Shown here piece by piece: positions 47,547-55,991 of a DNA stretch of 64,000 nucleotides (positions are counted from its first letter, which is position 1; every line of letters begins with the position of its first letter). The position numbers were made by a program, and so were the translations under genes. The DNA lies in the NCBI GenBank assembly GCA_028279245.1, contig JANQOE010000023.1, forward strand, positions 1 to 64,000, read 5' to 3'. This DNA is from Alphaproteobacteria bacterium (GTDB taxonomy: Bacteria; Pseudomonadota; Alphaproteobacteria; UBA6615). A model generated the notes under the pieces. The model saw nothing but the letters and a program-made list of their open reading frames with translations. It searched no databases and was not told where the DNA came from.

Positions 47547-48614
47547 CTAGGTGGCCGCGTACTGCGGCAGGACCACCGTAAAGGTCGTGCCGGCGCCGAC
47601 TTCGCTGTCGACGGTCAGGTATCCACGGTGGCGGCTGACAATGTGTTTGACGATCGCCAGCCCCAAGCCGGTGCCGCCGAGGCTGCGGGAGCGGCCCTTA
47701 TCGACCCGATAGAAGCGTTCGGTCAGGCGTGGCAGATGTTCCGGGGCGATCCCCTCGCCATGATCGCGGATGGCAACCGCCACTCCGACCCCGCCGGTTT
47801 CGCGCATGCGCGGGAGCGGCTGTAGGCTGATCTCGACGGCTGAACCTTCGCGACCGTACTTCACGGCGTTGTCCACCAGGTTTTGGAAGACCTGGCGCAG
47901 TTGATCGACGTCGCCGGCCACCGGCTGCAGGCCGGCGGCGACATCCATCTCGATCGCCATTTCCTTGCGTTGCGCCGCGCCGGCCAGCGTGTCGACCGTG
48001 CTGGCTATGACCGGTTCCAGATCAACCGGCTCGCTGGGCGGCACATGTTCATTGATCTCGACGCGGCTGAGCGACAGCAGGTCGTCAATCAGATTGGCCA
48101 TGCGCGCCGCCTCGCCCTCCATAATGTCGAGGAAGCGTTCCTGCACCGCCGGATCGTCGCGCGCCGGGCCCTTCAGGGTTTCGATAAAGCCAAGGACCGA
48201 CGACAGGGGCGAACGCAATTCGTGGCTGACGTTGGCAACCAGGTCGGCCCGGATTTCCTCGGCCCGGGTGGCGACGGTGATGTCGCGAAACAGCAGCATC
48301 AGCAGCGGTGCGGCGGCACCGTGCCGCAACGGGGTGACCGACAAACCAAAGGTGCGGCGCACCGGCGCCGCCAGTTCGATCACCGTTTCCGGACACTCCC
48401 CGGCGGACAGCATCTCGTCGGCGGCGCGCAAGACGTCGGGGTGGCGGACGGTCTGGGCCAGGTCTCGGCCGAGGCCAGTTGCGCCGAAGGTGTCAGTCGC
48501 CGCAGCGTTCGCCGCAACCAGGTTGCGGCCGGTATCGACAATCAGCACAGGGTCGGGGATGGCTTCCAGCAGTTCCGCCGCATGCGGCAGATCCGCGACA
48601 TCCGCATCCGTCAC
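47547..48614 (-). CDS. phoR: Phosphate regulon sensor histidine kinase PhoR
   Basis: LVANVSHELRSPLSSVLGFIETLKGPARDDPAVQERFLDIMEGEAARMANLIDDLLSLSRVE; upstream of pstS. Confidence 0.93.
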   Translation of the reverse strand: MTDADVADLPHAAELLEAIPDPVLIVDTGRNLVAANAAATDTFGATGLGRDLAQTVRHPDVLRAADEMLSAGECPETVIELAAPVRRTFGLSVTPLRHGAAAPLLMLLFRDITVATRAEEIRADLVANVSHELRSPLSSVLGFIETLKGPARDDPAVQERFLDIMEGEAARMANLIDDLLSLSRVEINEHVPPSEPVDLEPVIASTVDTLAGAAQRKEMAIEMDVAAGLQPVAGDVDQLRQVFQNLVDNAVKYGREGSAVEISLQPLPRMRETGGVGVAVAIRDHGEGIAPEHLPRLTERFYRVDKGRSRSLGGTGLGLAIVKHIVSRHRGYLTVDSEVGAGTTFTVVLPQYAAT

Positions 48615-48683
48615 GCGTGTTGGCCCGATATCACGGCGCCTTCCTAGCAGCTGGCGGTGCCAGAGTCTCGATGGCGGGCGGGA

Positions 48684-49013
48684 CTAGTAGATGGAGGTTT
48701 GCGGGCCGGGGCCGCTGAACAGGGTCTGCGCCAGTTGCGGATCGCCCGGATCGACCGGACCCGGGGCAATCGATGCGTCCGGGGTGACGATCTTCGCGTT
48801 GAGCCGCTGAAAGATGCTGGGCGCGAGGTCGCTGTCCGGGAATAGGATCAGGAACTCTTGCAGGGAGTCGATGGTATCGGCGCTGGTCGCCGCCTGGTAA
48901 GCCACCCGTTCCTCGGGGGTCGGCGCGGCCATCGCACTGCTCATGGCGGCGGTCGACACACCGGCCGACAGGGCCATCGCATTCAGGATCTTCCAGAGAC
49001 TGTTCTCAGGCAT
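48684..49013 (-). CDS. Hypothetical protein with putative N-terminal signal sequence
   Basis: MPENSLWKILNAMALSAGVSTAAMSSAMAAPTPEERVAYQAATSADTIDSLQEFLILFPDSDLAP. Confidence 0.6.
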   Translation of the reverse strand: MPENSLWKILNAMALSAGVSTAAMSSAMAAPTPEERVAYQAATSADTIDSLQEFLILFPDSDLAPSIFQRLNAKIVTPDASIAPGPVDPGDPQLAQTLFSGPGPQTSIY

Positions 49014-49139
49014 CGAGACCGCTCGTTTGGGGGCGCCCGCGCAGTGTAGTTGAGCGGCCGAAAATGCCTTGACCTCTTATGGCTTAGCATCCCTCGAATG
49101 GGTTCTCGGCGGCACTACCCCCTGTGGGAGAGGGTTAAA

Positions 49140-49154
49140 CTAACCATGCCTTAA
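49140..49154 (+). promoter_or_regulatory. Putative CtrA box
   Basis: CTAACCATGCCTTAA differs from TTAACCATnnnTTAA at one position; 41 nt upstream of the 49195 ORF. Confidence 0.4.
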
Positions 49155-49194
49155 GGCCGCTGATTTAGCCTGGATTCGTCGAAAAACCGCCAGG

Positions 49195-49470
49195 ATGGCC
49201 GCGATGCTGAGCGACAAGGAACTGGTCGCCATGAAGATCCACATGCTGGAATTTCTGGTCCAGCGCCTTTTTTACGAACTGTTCCGCCGGTCCGGCGATC
49301 CGCTGCCGCAAATCCAGAACTACGCCGAGGCGATGCGGCTAAATCTCGAGCAGAATGTGCTGGAAAGCGACGATCCGATCGCTGCTGAAGGCCAAATGGC
49401 GATCAGCGAAATGTTGAACGCCTTCTGGGACACCACCATCGCCAGGGCCCATGTTACCCCGGTTGAGTAA
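49195..49470 (+). CDS. Hypothetical protein
   Basis: Compact intergenic ORF not antisense to any other gene: MAAMLSDKELVAMKIHMLEFLVQRLFYELFRRSGDPLPQIQNYAEAMR. Confidence 0.65.
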   Translation: MAAMLSDKELVAMKIHMLEFLVQRLFYELFRRSGDPLPQIQNYAEAMRLNLEQNVLESDDPIAAEGQMAISEMLNAFWDTTIARAHVTPVE

Positions 49471-49503
49471 ACCCGGCGCCTGTCCGCCTCCGCAAAAACA
49501 CGG

Positions 49504-49518
49504 TTAACAATCCGCTAA
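49504..49518 (+). promoter_or_regulatory. Putative CtrA-like box
   Basis: TTAACAATCCGCTAA, two mismatches to TTAACCATnnnTTAA; upstream of 49576 ORF. Confidence 0.3.
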
Positions 49519-49575
49519 GGCTTTTTGCCTAGGGTGATCTCACGGGCAACCGCCAGCCCGGTACCAGGAGGTCAC

Positions 49576-49878
49576 ATGTTGAGACTGGCCCTCATCGCCT
49601 TCACCGCGGCCATGATCGCCCTGCCGATGAATGCACATGCGCGCCAAGCCTGCGCCGAACGCGCCGACATCACCAAACGGCTTGGCAACAAGTACTTCGA
49701 ACACCCGGTTGCGACCGGTGTCGCCAACAATGGCGGCCTGTTGGAAGTGCTCAGCTCCAAGGACGGGTCGACCTGGTCGATCATCGTCACCATGCCGGAT
49801 GGCAAGGCTTGCATGTTCGCGGTCGGCCAGCATTGGGAAATGCTGCCCGAGAAGAAGCGCGAAAAGCCGGCGACCTAA
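49576..49878 (+). CDS. Secreted hypothetical protein
   Basis: Signal peptide MLRLALIAFTAAMIALPMNAHARQ; RBS CAGGAGG upstream of ATG. Confidence 0.7.
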   Translation: MLRLALIAFTAAMIALPMNAHARQACAERADITKRLGNKYFEHPVATGVANNGGLLEVLSSKDGSTWSIIVTMPDGKACMFAVGQHWEMLPEKKREKPAT

Positions 49879-51434
49879 AGCTGCCCGGACGCGAGCCCGT
49901 CCAGCCCATGACTGAGCGGCCGTAAGGCCGCGTAGGCCTGCCGATACACGCCGTCATAAAGCGCCTCGTAGCGGTCGACCCATTCCGGATTGGGCGCGAC
50001 GATCCGCGGCGCCGGCCCCGCAACCGCACGCTGGGCCTCTGTAAGATTCGGATACACACCTGCCGCCAACCCACCAAGAATAGCCGCACCGAGGGTCGTC
50101 GATTCGGTGACCGGCATGACCGACAAAGCGCGGCCGTAGACACTGGCCTTGATCTCCAACAACAGGTCGTTGCGGGCATTGCCGCCGGCCACCCGGATTT
50201 CGGCGGGAATCCCCAACTCCCCAGCGACACCGTCCACCACCAGCCGCGCCTCCATCGCCAGACCCTCTAGGACCGCGCGATACAAGCTGGCGCGGCCCAT
50301 ATGGGGGCGCAGTCCGACAAAGGCGCCGCGGGCGCGGTTGTCGCGATGCGGGCTGCCGGCATGGTGGACATGAGGGACGAAGATCAGGCCGTCTGCCGCC
50401 GGTGCCACGTCGCGACCGCCGGCGATTAGTTCGGCGTGGTCAATGCCGGGCGCGACCGCCCGCCGAAACCAATCGATCGACGCGCCGGAACTGTAGATGC
50501 CGCCGAACATGTAATAGCTGGGCCGGTCGGTGTGCACGGCGCCCTGAGTGTAGCCACGCTCGGCTAGCGCTGGATTGCCGACCGGTGCAGACAACGAGAA
50601 GTACAACGCCTCGGCGGTGCCCATGGAGTCCAGCATGAGTTCCGGCCGCGAGACGCCAAGGGCGACGGCACCGAGGACGTGATCGTGACCGCCCACGCCA
50701 ACAATCGTGTCGCGGGAGAGCCCGGTTGCTTCGGCGGCTTCCTTCGTGACCGGGCCGAGCGCCGTGCCGTTGGCTTGGATCGGCGGATAGATGGACGGCC
50801 GCAGGTCCACTTCGGCCAGCAACTCCGTCGACCAGTCGCGCCGGTGAATGTCAAAGGCAAGGGTGCGCGAGGCGAGGCTGGGGTCGGTGGCGACAACTCC
50901 ACTCAACCGATAGGCAATCCAATCCGCTAGGGGCAGGAAGCGATGGGTCCGCGGCAGCAAATCCGGATGCTGGGCGCGAAGCCATATCAGTTTGCACAAA
51001 CCAAAGAACGGATCGACAAACAAACCGGTGGTGTCGAAGACACGCTGCCGGCCAAGCTGCGCTTCAAGCTTGTCGGCAATATCGGCGGTGCGATTGTCGT
51101 ACCAGGCGATCGCGTTGTGCAGCGGCCGGCCGCTTTCATCAATCAGGACAATCGACTCGCCGACGCTGGCGGCGGCGACACCGGCAACCGGTTGATCCCC
51201 CGGCACGGCGGACGTTGCTTCGCGCAACACGCGGACCGCCGCCTGCCAGATCGCTTCCGGCTCGAACTCGGTCCAGCCGGGGCGGGGCGTTACCGTTGGG
51301 GTGGGAACCTGCGCCACCGCGACCTGCCGGCCGCTTGCATCGAAGATGAGGGCGCGCACGCTGCTGGAGCCGATGTCGACGCCGGCCAGCAACGGCCCTT
51401 CGATTTGTTCGGATCCCATCAAGCTCCGTTCCAC
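49875..51434 (-). CDS. FGGY-family carbohydrate kinase (xylulokinase-like)
   Basis: GVDIGSSSVRALIFDASGRQVAVAQ, AWYDNRTADI, EIRVAGGNARNDLLLEIKASVYGRAL. Confidence 0.94.
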   Translation of the reverse strand: MERSLMGSEQIEGPLLAGVDIGSSSVRALIFDASGRQVAVAQVPTPTVTPRPGWTEFEPEAIWQAAVRVLREATSAVPGDQPVAGVAAASVGESIVLIDESGRPLHNAIAWYDNRTADIADKLEAQLGRQRVFDTTGLFVDPFFGLCKLIWLRAQHPDLLPRTHRFLPLADWIAYRLSGVVATDPSLASRTLAFDIHRRDWSTELLAEVDLRPSIYPPIQANGTALGPVTKEAAEATGLSRDTIVGVGGHDHVLGAVALGVSRPELMLDSMGTAEALYFSLSAPVGNPALAERGYTQGAVHTDRPSYYMFGGIYSSGASIDWFRRAVAPGIDHAELIAGGRDVAPAADGLIFVPHVHHAGSPHRDNRARGAFVGLRPHMGRASLYRAVLEGLAMEARLVVDGVAGELGIPAEIRVAGGNARNDLLLEIKASVYGRALSVMPVTESTTLGAAILGGLAAGVYPNLTEAQRAVAGPAPRIVAPNPEWVDRYEALYDGVYRQAYAALRPLSHGLDGLASGQL

Positions 51435-51490
51435 CCCACAGGTTTTCCGGCAGTGTTCCGTGTTCCGCCGGGCGGCACAAGACGCAGGAC

Positions 51491-52441
51491 CTATCGGCCC
51501 GCGCTGTTCCTGAAGAGCGGTGTGCGGGCAACGGCGATGCCGCTTAGAATGAGCCCGAGGGACAGCCAGGTCGCCGGGCCGAACTGCTCATTGAGCAGCA
51601 GCCAGCCCCAGAACGCGCCGAACAACGGGATCAGGTAAACGGATTGGGCGACGAACGTGTAGCCGACCTGGGCAATGAGATAGAAGCGCACGAGTAGCGC
51701 CAGCGCAGTCGGAAACACCGCCAGATAGACCACTGCGGCGGCGGCGCCGATGCCGGGCGAGACGGTCCAAGGCCGGTCGATCAACACAGCAAGCGGTACC
51801 AAGACAGCGGCGCCGCTGATCAGCACCGCGCGGGTCAGGACGTGGGGCCGGTGCGGCCCGCCCAACCGGACCGTCAGAATTCCACCCACGGTATAGGACA
51901 GCGCAGCTAACAGGACGGCGCCGTAGCCCCGCAGCGGCCCGGCTTCGGCAAATCCTGCTTCAGGGCCGACCAACACTGCGATGCCGAGGAACCCCAGCCC
52001 CATGCCGGCGACCTTGGCGGGTGTCAGCCGGTCATCCCTGGTGAAGAAGTGGGCCAGGATCAGGGCGAAGATCGGGCCGATTCCCATCAGAATGGCCGCC
52101 GGGCCACTACCGATAAACTGTTCGCCCCAAGGCAGGAGGAAAAACGGCACCACCGTGTTGAACAGGGTGATCGTCGTAGCCGCGACCCAAAGCCGCAGGC
52201 CGCCGGTGAGGACCGTGGAACCGCGGGCCCGATCGAGGAGCAGACTGAACGCCCAGACAACGGCGGCGCCGAGCAAGACCCGCCCGGCGGCAATGGTAAG
52301 CGGCGGAATCTCGGCCACGGAGATCTTCATCGCCTGAAACGATGATCCCCAGGTCGCGGCAATCACCAGCAGCAGGGCGTAGTGGCGGAGCGAGGGGGTG
52401 ACCATTGCGACGTGACCCATTCCCACTAACCCAAAGGGCAA
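51491..52441 (-). CDS. EamA/DMT family transporter
   Basis: ATWGSSFQAMKISVAEIPPLTIAAGRVLLGAAVVWAFSLL; ten TM pattern. Confidence 0.92.
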   Translation of the reverse strand: MPFGLVGMGHVAMVTPSLRHYALLLVIAATWGSSFQAMKISVAEIPPLTIAAGRVLLGAAVVWAFSLLLDRARGSTVLTGGLRLWVAATTITLFNTVVPFFLLPWGEQFIGSGPAAILMGIGPIFALILAHFFTRDDRLTPAKVAGMGLGFLGIAVLVGPEAGFAEAGPLRGYGAVLLAALSYTVGGILTVRLGGPHRPHVLTRAVLISGAAVLVPLAVLIDRPWTVSPGIGAAAAVVYLAVFPTALALLVRFYLIAQVGYTFVAQSVYLIPLFGAFWGWLLLNEQFGPATWLSLGLILSGIAVARTPLFRNSAGR

Positions 52442-52605
52442 AATTGACTTGGGCCAGACCTGCCCCTACGTTGCGCTCGCACCAACTAAACAATCTTCGA
52501 CAGCTGCGCCACCCTTGCCGCGAGACGGGCAAAGGACGCCACAACTCACAATTTGACGCCGCAATCTGGCGGCGCCGGACAGTCAACAACGCGCCGAGGA
52601 GGCCT

Positions 52606-53163
52606 ATGCAACACACCGCCCTGCCCATTGCTATCGTTATCGGATCCGGCTTCGACGAGGATCAGTTCACCCAAGCGCAACGCTATCTGCTCAACGCCGA
52701 GATCCCGGCAAAAGTCGTCTCAGTCGATGGCGGCTTGGTTCAGGGTTGGTATCAAGGCACGTGGGGCCATCACTTCATGGCCGACGAAAACCTGTCCGAC
52801 GTGTTGTCCGCCGACTATCAGGGGCTGGTCCTGATCGGCGGCGCACGCAGTCTGGTGAGTTTGCAAAACAATCCGCACGCGAAGCGATTCGTCCGCGCAT
52901 TCGTGCAGGCGGCCAAGCCTGTCGTGGCGATCGGTGAGGCCGGCATGTTGCTGGTCGGCTCCGAAGTGGCGGCCGGACGCCAGATGGTGCCAGCCGAAGG
53001 CAAGGGCCCAGCGCTCGAAAAAGCCGGTGCGCTGTTGGCCGAAGGCGAAATGGAAGTGGACGGCATGTTGCTGACCGCCGCCAACACTGTAGAAATGGGC
53101 ACGATGCTCGACGAACTGATCGAGATGCTGCGGCGTGCCGACGAAGCGTTGGAGGCCGCCTAA
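52606..53163 (+). CDS. DJ-1/PfpI-like domain protein lacking the nucleophilic cysteine
   Basis: GLVLIGGARSLVSLQNNPHAKRFVRAFVQAAKPVVAIGEAGMLLVGSEVAAGRQMV aligns with the PfpI AICHG segment but contains no Cys; start corrected to MQHTALP. Confidence 0.78.
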   Translation: MQHTALPIAIVIGSGFDEDQFTQAQRYLLNAEIPAKVVSVDGGLVQGWYQGTWGHHFMADENLSDVLSADYQGLVLIGGARSLVSLQNNPHAKRFVRAFVQAAKPVVAIGEAGMLLVGSEVAAGRQMVPAEGKGPALEKAGALLAEGEMEVDGMLLTAANTVEMGTMLDELIEMLRRADEALEAA

Positions 53164-53180
53164 CCCCCGGGGGGTGACGT

Positions 53181-53648
53181 TTGCCCGGACTGACCGCGCC
53201 GGCGGTAACCGAAACACCGGTTGCCGCCGCCGAACTGACACAGAATGTAACGCGTGGCGTTTGCCGGGGTCTTATTGAGCTTGGCTATTCCGTTCTAACC
53301 GAATTCACGTTGGCGAACGGGCGGCGCGTCGACGTCATGGCGTTGAGCGCCGACGGCAAGTTTCTGGCGGCGGAAGTTAAGGTGACGACAACCGACTTCC
53401 TGGGCGACAACAAGTGGCCCGACTATCTGCCGTACTGCGACGCCTTCTATTTCGCCGTGCACGACGCGTTTCCGTTGGACCTGGTGCCCGACGACTGCGG
53501 CTTGATCGTCGCCGATGCGTACGGCGCGGAAATCCTGCGTCAGCGGGCGCATGGCGCGATCCACGCGAGTCGCCGGAAGGCGGTGACGTTACGCTACGCG
53601 CGCGTGGCAGCAGATCGGCTGCAGGTTACGCGCGACCCTCGTCTTTAG
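53181..53648 (+). CDS. mmcB: MmcB family DNA repair protein
   Basis: GRRVDVMALSADGKFLAAEVKVTTTDFLGDNKWPDYLPYCDAFYFAVHDAFPLDLVPDDCGLIVADAYGAEILR. Confidence 0.88.
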   Translation: MPGLTAPAVTETPVAAAELTQNVTRGVCRGLIELGYSVLTEFTLANGRRVDVMALSADGKFLAAEVKVTTTDFLGDNKWPDYLPYCDAFYFAVHDAFPLDLVPDDCGLIVADAYGAEILRQRAHGAIHASRRKAVTLRYARVAADRLQVTRDPRL

Positions 53649-55099
53649 CCGCCATCACCGTTAGCACGCGCGATTGTCGCGGTGGTCGAGTGACCCGGTT
53701 CCAGCGGCGCAAGTTTCACCTCGCCACCGTAGCTCTGCACGAATGATGCGCCGACCACTTGGTCGACGGTGTAATCGGCACCTTTAACCAAAACGTCGGG
53801 GCGCATCGTTTCAATCAGCGCGAGCGGCGTGTCTTCGCCGAAGCGGACGACAAGATCGACACTGGCGAGTGACGCCAGCACCCGTTCGCGGGCGGCGACC
53901 GTTTGCACCGGCCGGTCCTTTCCCTTCAGGCGCCGCACCGACGCGTCATCGTTGACGCCGATCACCAGCCGGTCGCACGCGTTGCGCGCCCAGGCCAGCA
54001 GCGCGACGTGTCCCGGATGAATCAGGTCGAAGCAGCCATTGGTGAAGCCGATCCGTCGTCCCTCGGCGCGCCAACGGTTGACACGCTCCGCCAACTGCGA
54101 CCGGTCTACGATCTTGTTGTGATCGCCGGGCTGCAGAGCCTCGTCTAACTCGTCGGGGAGCACGGCGGCGGTGCCGACTTTACCAACGACACGACCGGCG
54201 GCGGCGTTGGCGAGACGCATCGCCACCGGGAAGGGCAAACCCGCAGCCAAGGCGGCTCCCACTATGGCAACGACGGTGTCCCCCGCGCCCGACACGTCGA
54301 ACACTTCCTGAGCGACCGTTGGCAGGTGCGCCACATCGCCATCCCGTGTCACGAACGACATCCCGTCCGGGCCGCGAGTCACAAGCACGTTGTTGATGCC
54401 GCAAGCATCGACAACGTAGCGCGCGGCGGCCACCACTTCTTCGTCGGAACCGACTGGCTGGCTGGCGGCGGCTTCCAGTTCCGCCCGGTTGGGGGTGATG
54501 AGATCCGCGCCGCGATAGATGCCGTAATCCTGCCCCTTCGGATCGACAATGACCGGGGTCCGTGCGTCGCGCGCTGCGGCAATGAGATGCTGCAAGACGG
54601 CCGGACCCAACATGCCCTTGCCGTAGTCGGAGATGATCAACGCGCCGACTTGCGGCAGCAGCCGTCGCGCGTGTTCTTCGATCGCCGCATGGGTTGCTGC
54701 CTGCGCCGGCGCCGTCTCCTCAAGGTCGGTGCGCAGCAATTGTTGGCCACCGGCGATGAAGCGGGTCTTGATCGTGGTCGGGCGGTCGGCCTCGTGCAGC
54801 AGTGTGACTTCGCCGGCCAAGTTATCGAGCAGGCGCGCGACGGTGCGGCCTGCGTCGTCCTCGCCCACCAGTGCGATCAATGAAGGCGCCGCGCCGATGG
54901 TTGCGAGGTTGCGAAAGACGTTGCCGGCACCGCCAAGCATCACCGTTTCACGCCCGACGCGCAGGACCGGCACCGGCGCCTCGGCCGAAATGCGATCCGC
55001 GGCCCCGTAGACGAAGCGGTCCAGCATCAGGTCGCCGATACAGGCCACTTTGGCGCCGGCCAGGTTGGCCGCGGCCGGCAAAGCGTCGGGATCCGTCAT
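53645..55099 (-). CDS. hldE: Bifunctional heptose 7-phosphate kinase / heptose 1-phosphate adenylyltransferase
   Basis: PfkB-like kinase (DVSGAGDTVVAIVGAALAAG) fused to cytidylyltransferase-like domain (GFTNGCFDLIHPGHVALLAWARN). Confidence 0.96.
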   Translation of the reverse strand: MTDPDALPAAANLAGAKVACIGDLMLDRFVYGAADRISAEAPVPVLRVGRETVMLGGAGNVFRNLATIGAAPSLIALVGEDDAGRTVARLLDNLAGEVTLLHEADRPTTIKTRFIAGGQQLLRTDLEETAPAQAATHAAIEEHARRLLPQVGALIISDYGKGMLGPAVLQHLIAAARDARTPVIVDPKGQDYGIYRGADLITPNRAELEAAASQPVGSDEEVVAAARYVVDACGINNVLVTRGPDGMSFVTRDGDVAHLPTVAQEVFDVSGAGDTVVAIVGAALAAGLPFPVAMRLANAAAGRVVGKVGTAAVLPDELDEALQPGDHNKIVDRSQLAERVNRWRAEGRRIGFTNGCFDLIHPGHVALLAWARNACDRLVIGVNDDASVRRLKGKDRPVQTVAARERVLASLASVDLVVRFGEDTPLALIETMRPDVLVKGADYTVDQVVGASFVQSYGGEVKLAPLEPGHSTTATIARANGDGG

Positions 55100-55143
55100 G
55101 ATGCCGGGCTACCCTATGGCATCGCCCAGGGCAAGGTGCGGCT

Positions 55144-55917
55144 TTACGTGCTCAAGAACCGAAAGGACTGGCCCTCTAGTACCAAGCAGGTGAGCCGGCC
55201 ACTGGCGAACGCGCCGGTGTCGATGCCGATGCGGTTGGGCCGGACCTCCGGCTCCGCCACCGGCGTGTGGCCATGCACAACAATCGAACCGTGGGATTCC
55301 TTGCTTTTCAGGAACGCATCACGGATCCAGATGAGGTCGCTTTCCTGCTGGGCGTCGATCGGCACGCCAGGGCGGACGCCGGCGTGGACGAAGAAATAAT
55401 CGCCTTCGCGGTGAGTTAACGGCAGGGCGCCCATGAATTCGAGGTGGGCCGCCGGAACCTCTTGGCGAAGCGATTCCTGGATCTCCGCCAAGCCTTCCTC
55501 AGTGAAACCGAGACTTGCCGGCTGGGCGACCCCGTAACTCATCAACGTCTCCCGGCCGCCATTGACCAGCCAGACCGGCCCGACCTGGGTATCCTCCAGG
55601 AATTTTAGCAGAAAATCCTCGTGGTTGCCCTTGAGGCAGACCCGTTCGAAGCCCGGGAGCGCCGGCTGCAGCAGGTGGTCGAGGACCGCCCGCGACTCGA
55701 AGCCGCGATCGATGTAGTCGCCCAGATAGACTAGGACCGCGCGCGCCGGGGACTGGTTCCGCCGGTCTTCGACAATCCGGTCCTCAAGGGCCCTCAACAG
55801 GTCGAGGCGGCCATGGATGTCGCCGATCGCGTAGACTCGGGTGCCCGCGGGAACCTGCCCCTGGGGCGGCTCTACCGGTTCCGGGCCACGATTGCGGCCG
55901 AAGAGTCGTTGAAACAT
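55144..55917 (-). CDS. Metallophosphoesterase (PPP-type serine/threonine phosphatase fold)
   Basis: YAIGDIHGRLDLLRAL, YLGDYIDRGFESRAVLDHLL, LKGNHEDFLLKFLED. Confidence 0.94.
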   Translation of the reverse strand: MFQRLFGRNRGPEPVEPPQGQVPAGTRVYAIGDIHGRLDLLRALEDRIVEDRRNQSPARAVLVYLGDYIDRGFESRAVLDHLLQPALPGFERVCLKGNHEDFLLKFLEDTQVGPVWLVNGGRETLMSYGVAQPASLGFTEEGLAEIQESLRQEVPAAHLEFMGALPLTHREGDYFFVHAGVRPGVPIDAQQESDLIWIRDAFLKSKESHGSIVVHGHTPVAEPEVRPNRIGIDTGAFASGRLTCLVLEGQSFRFLST

Positions 55918-55991
55918 GGGCCAGATACTAGAAGGACGCACGCAGGTCACAAACACTCATACGTAAGGGTGCGCCGGCTGCAGCCTGGTTA

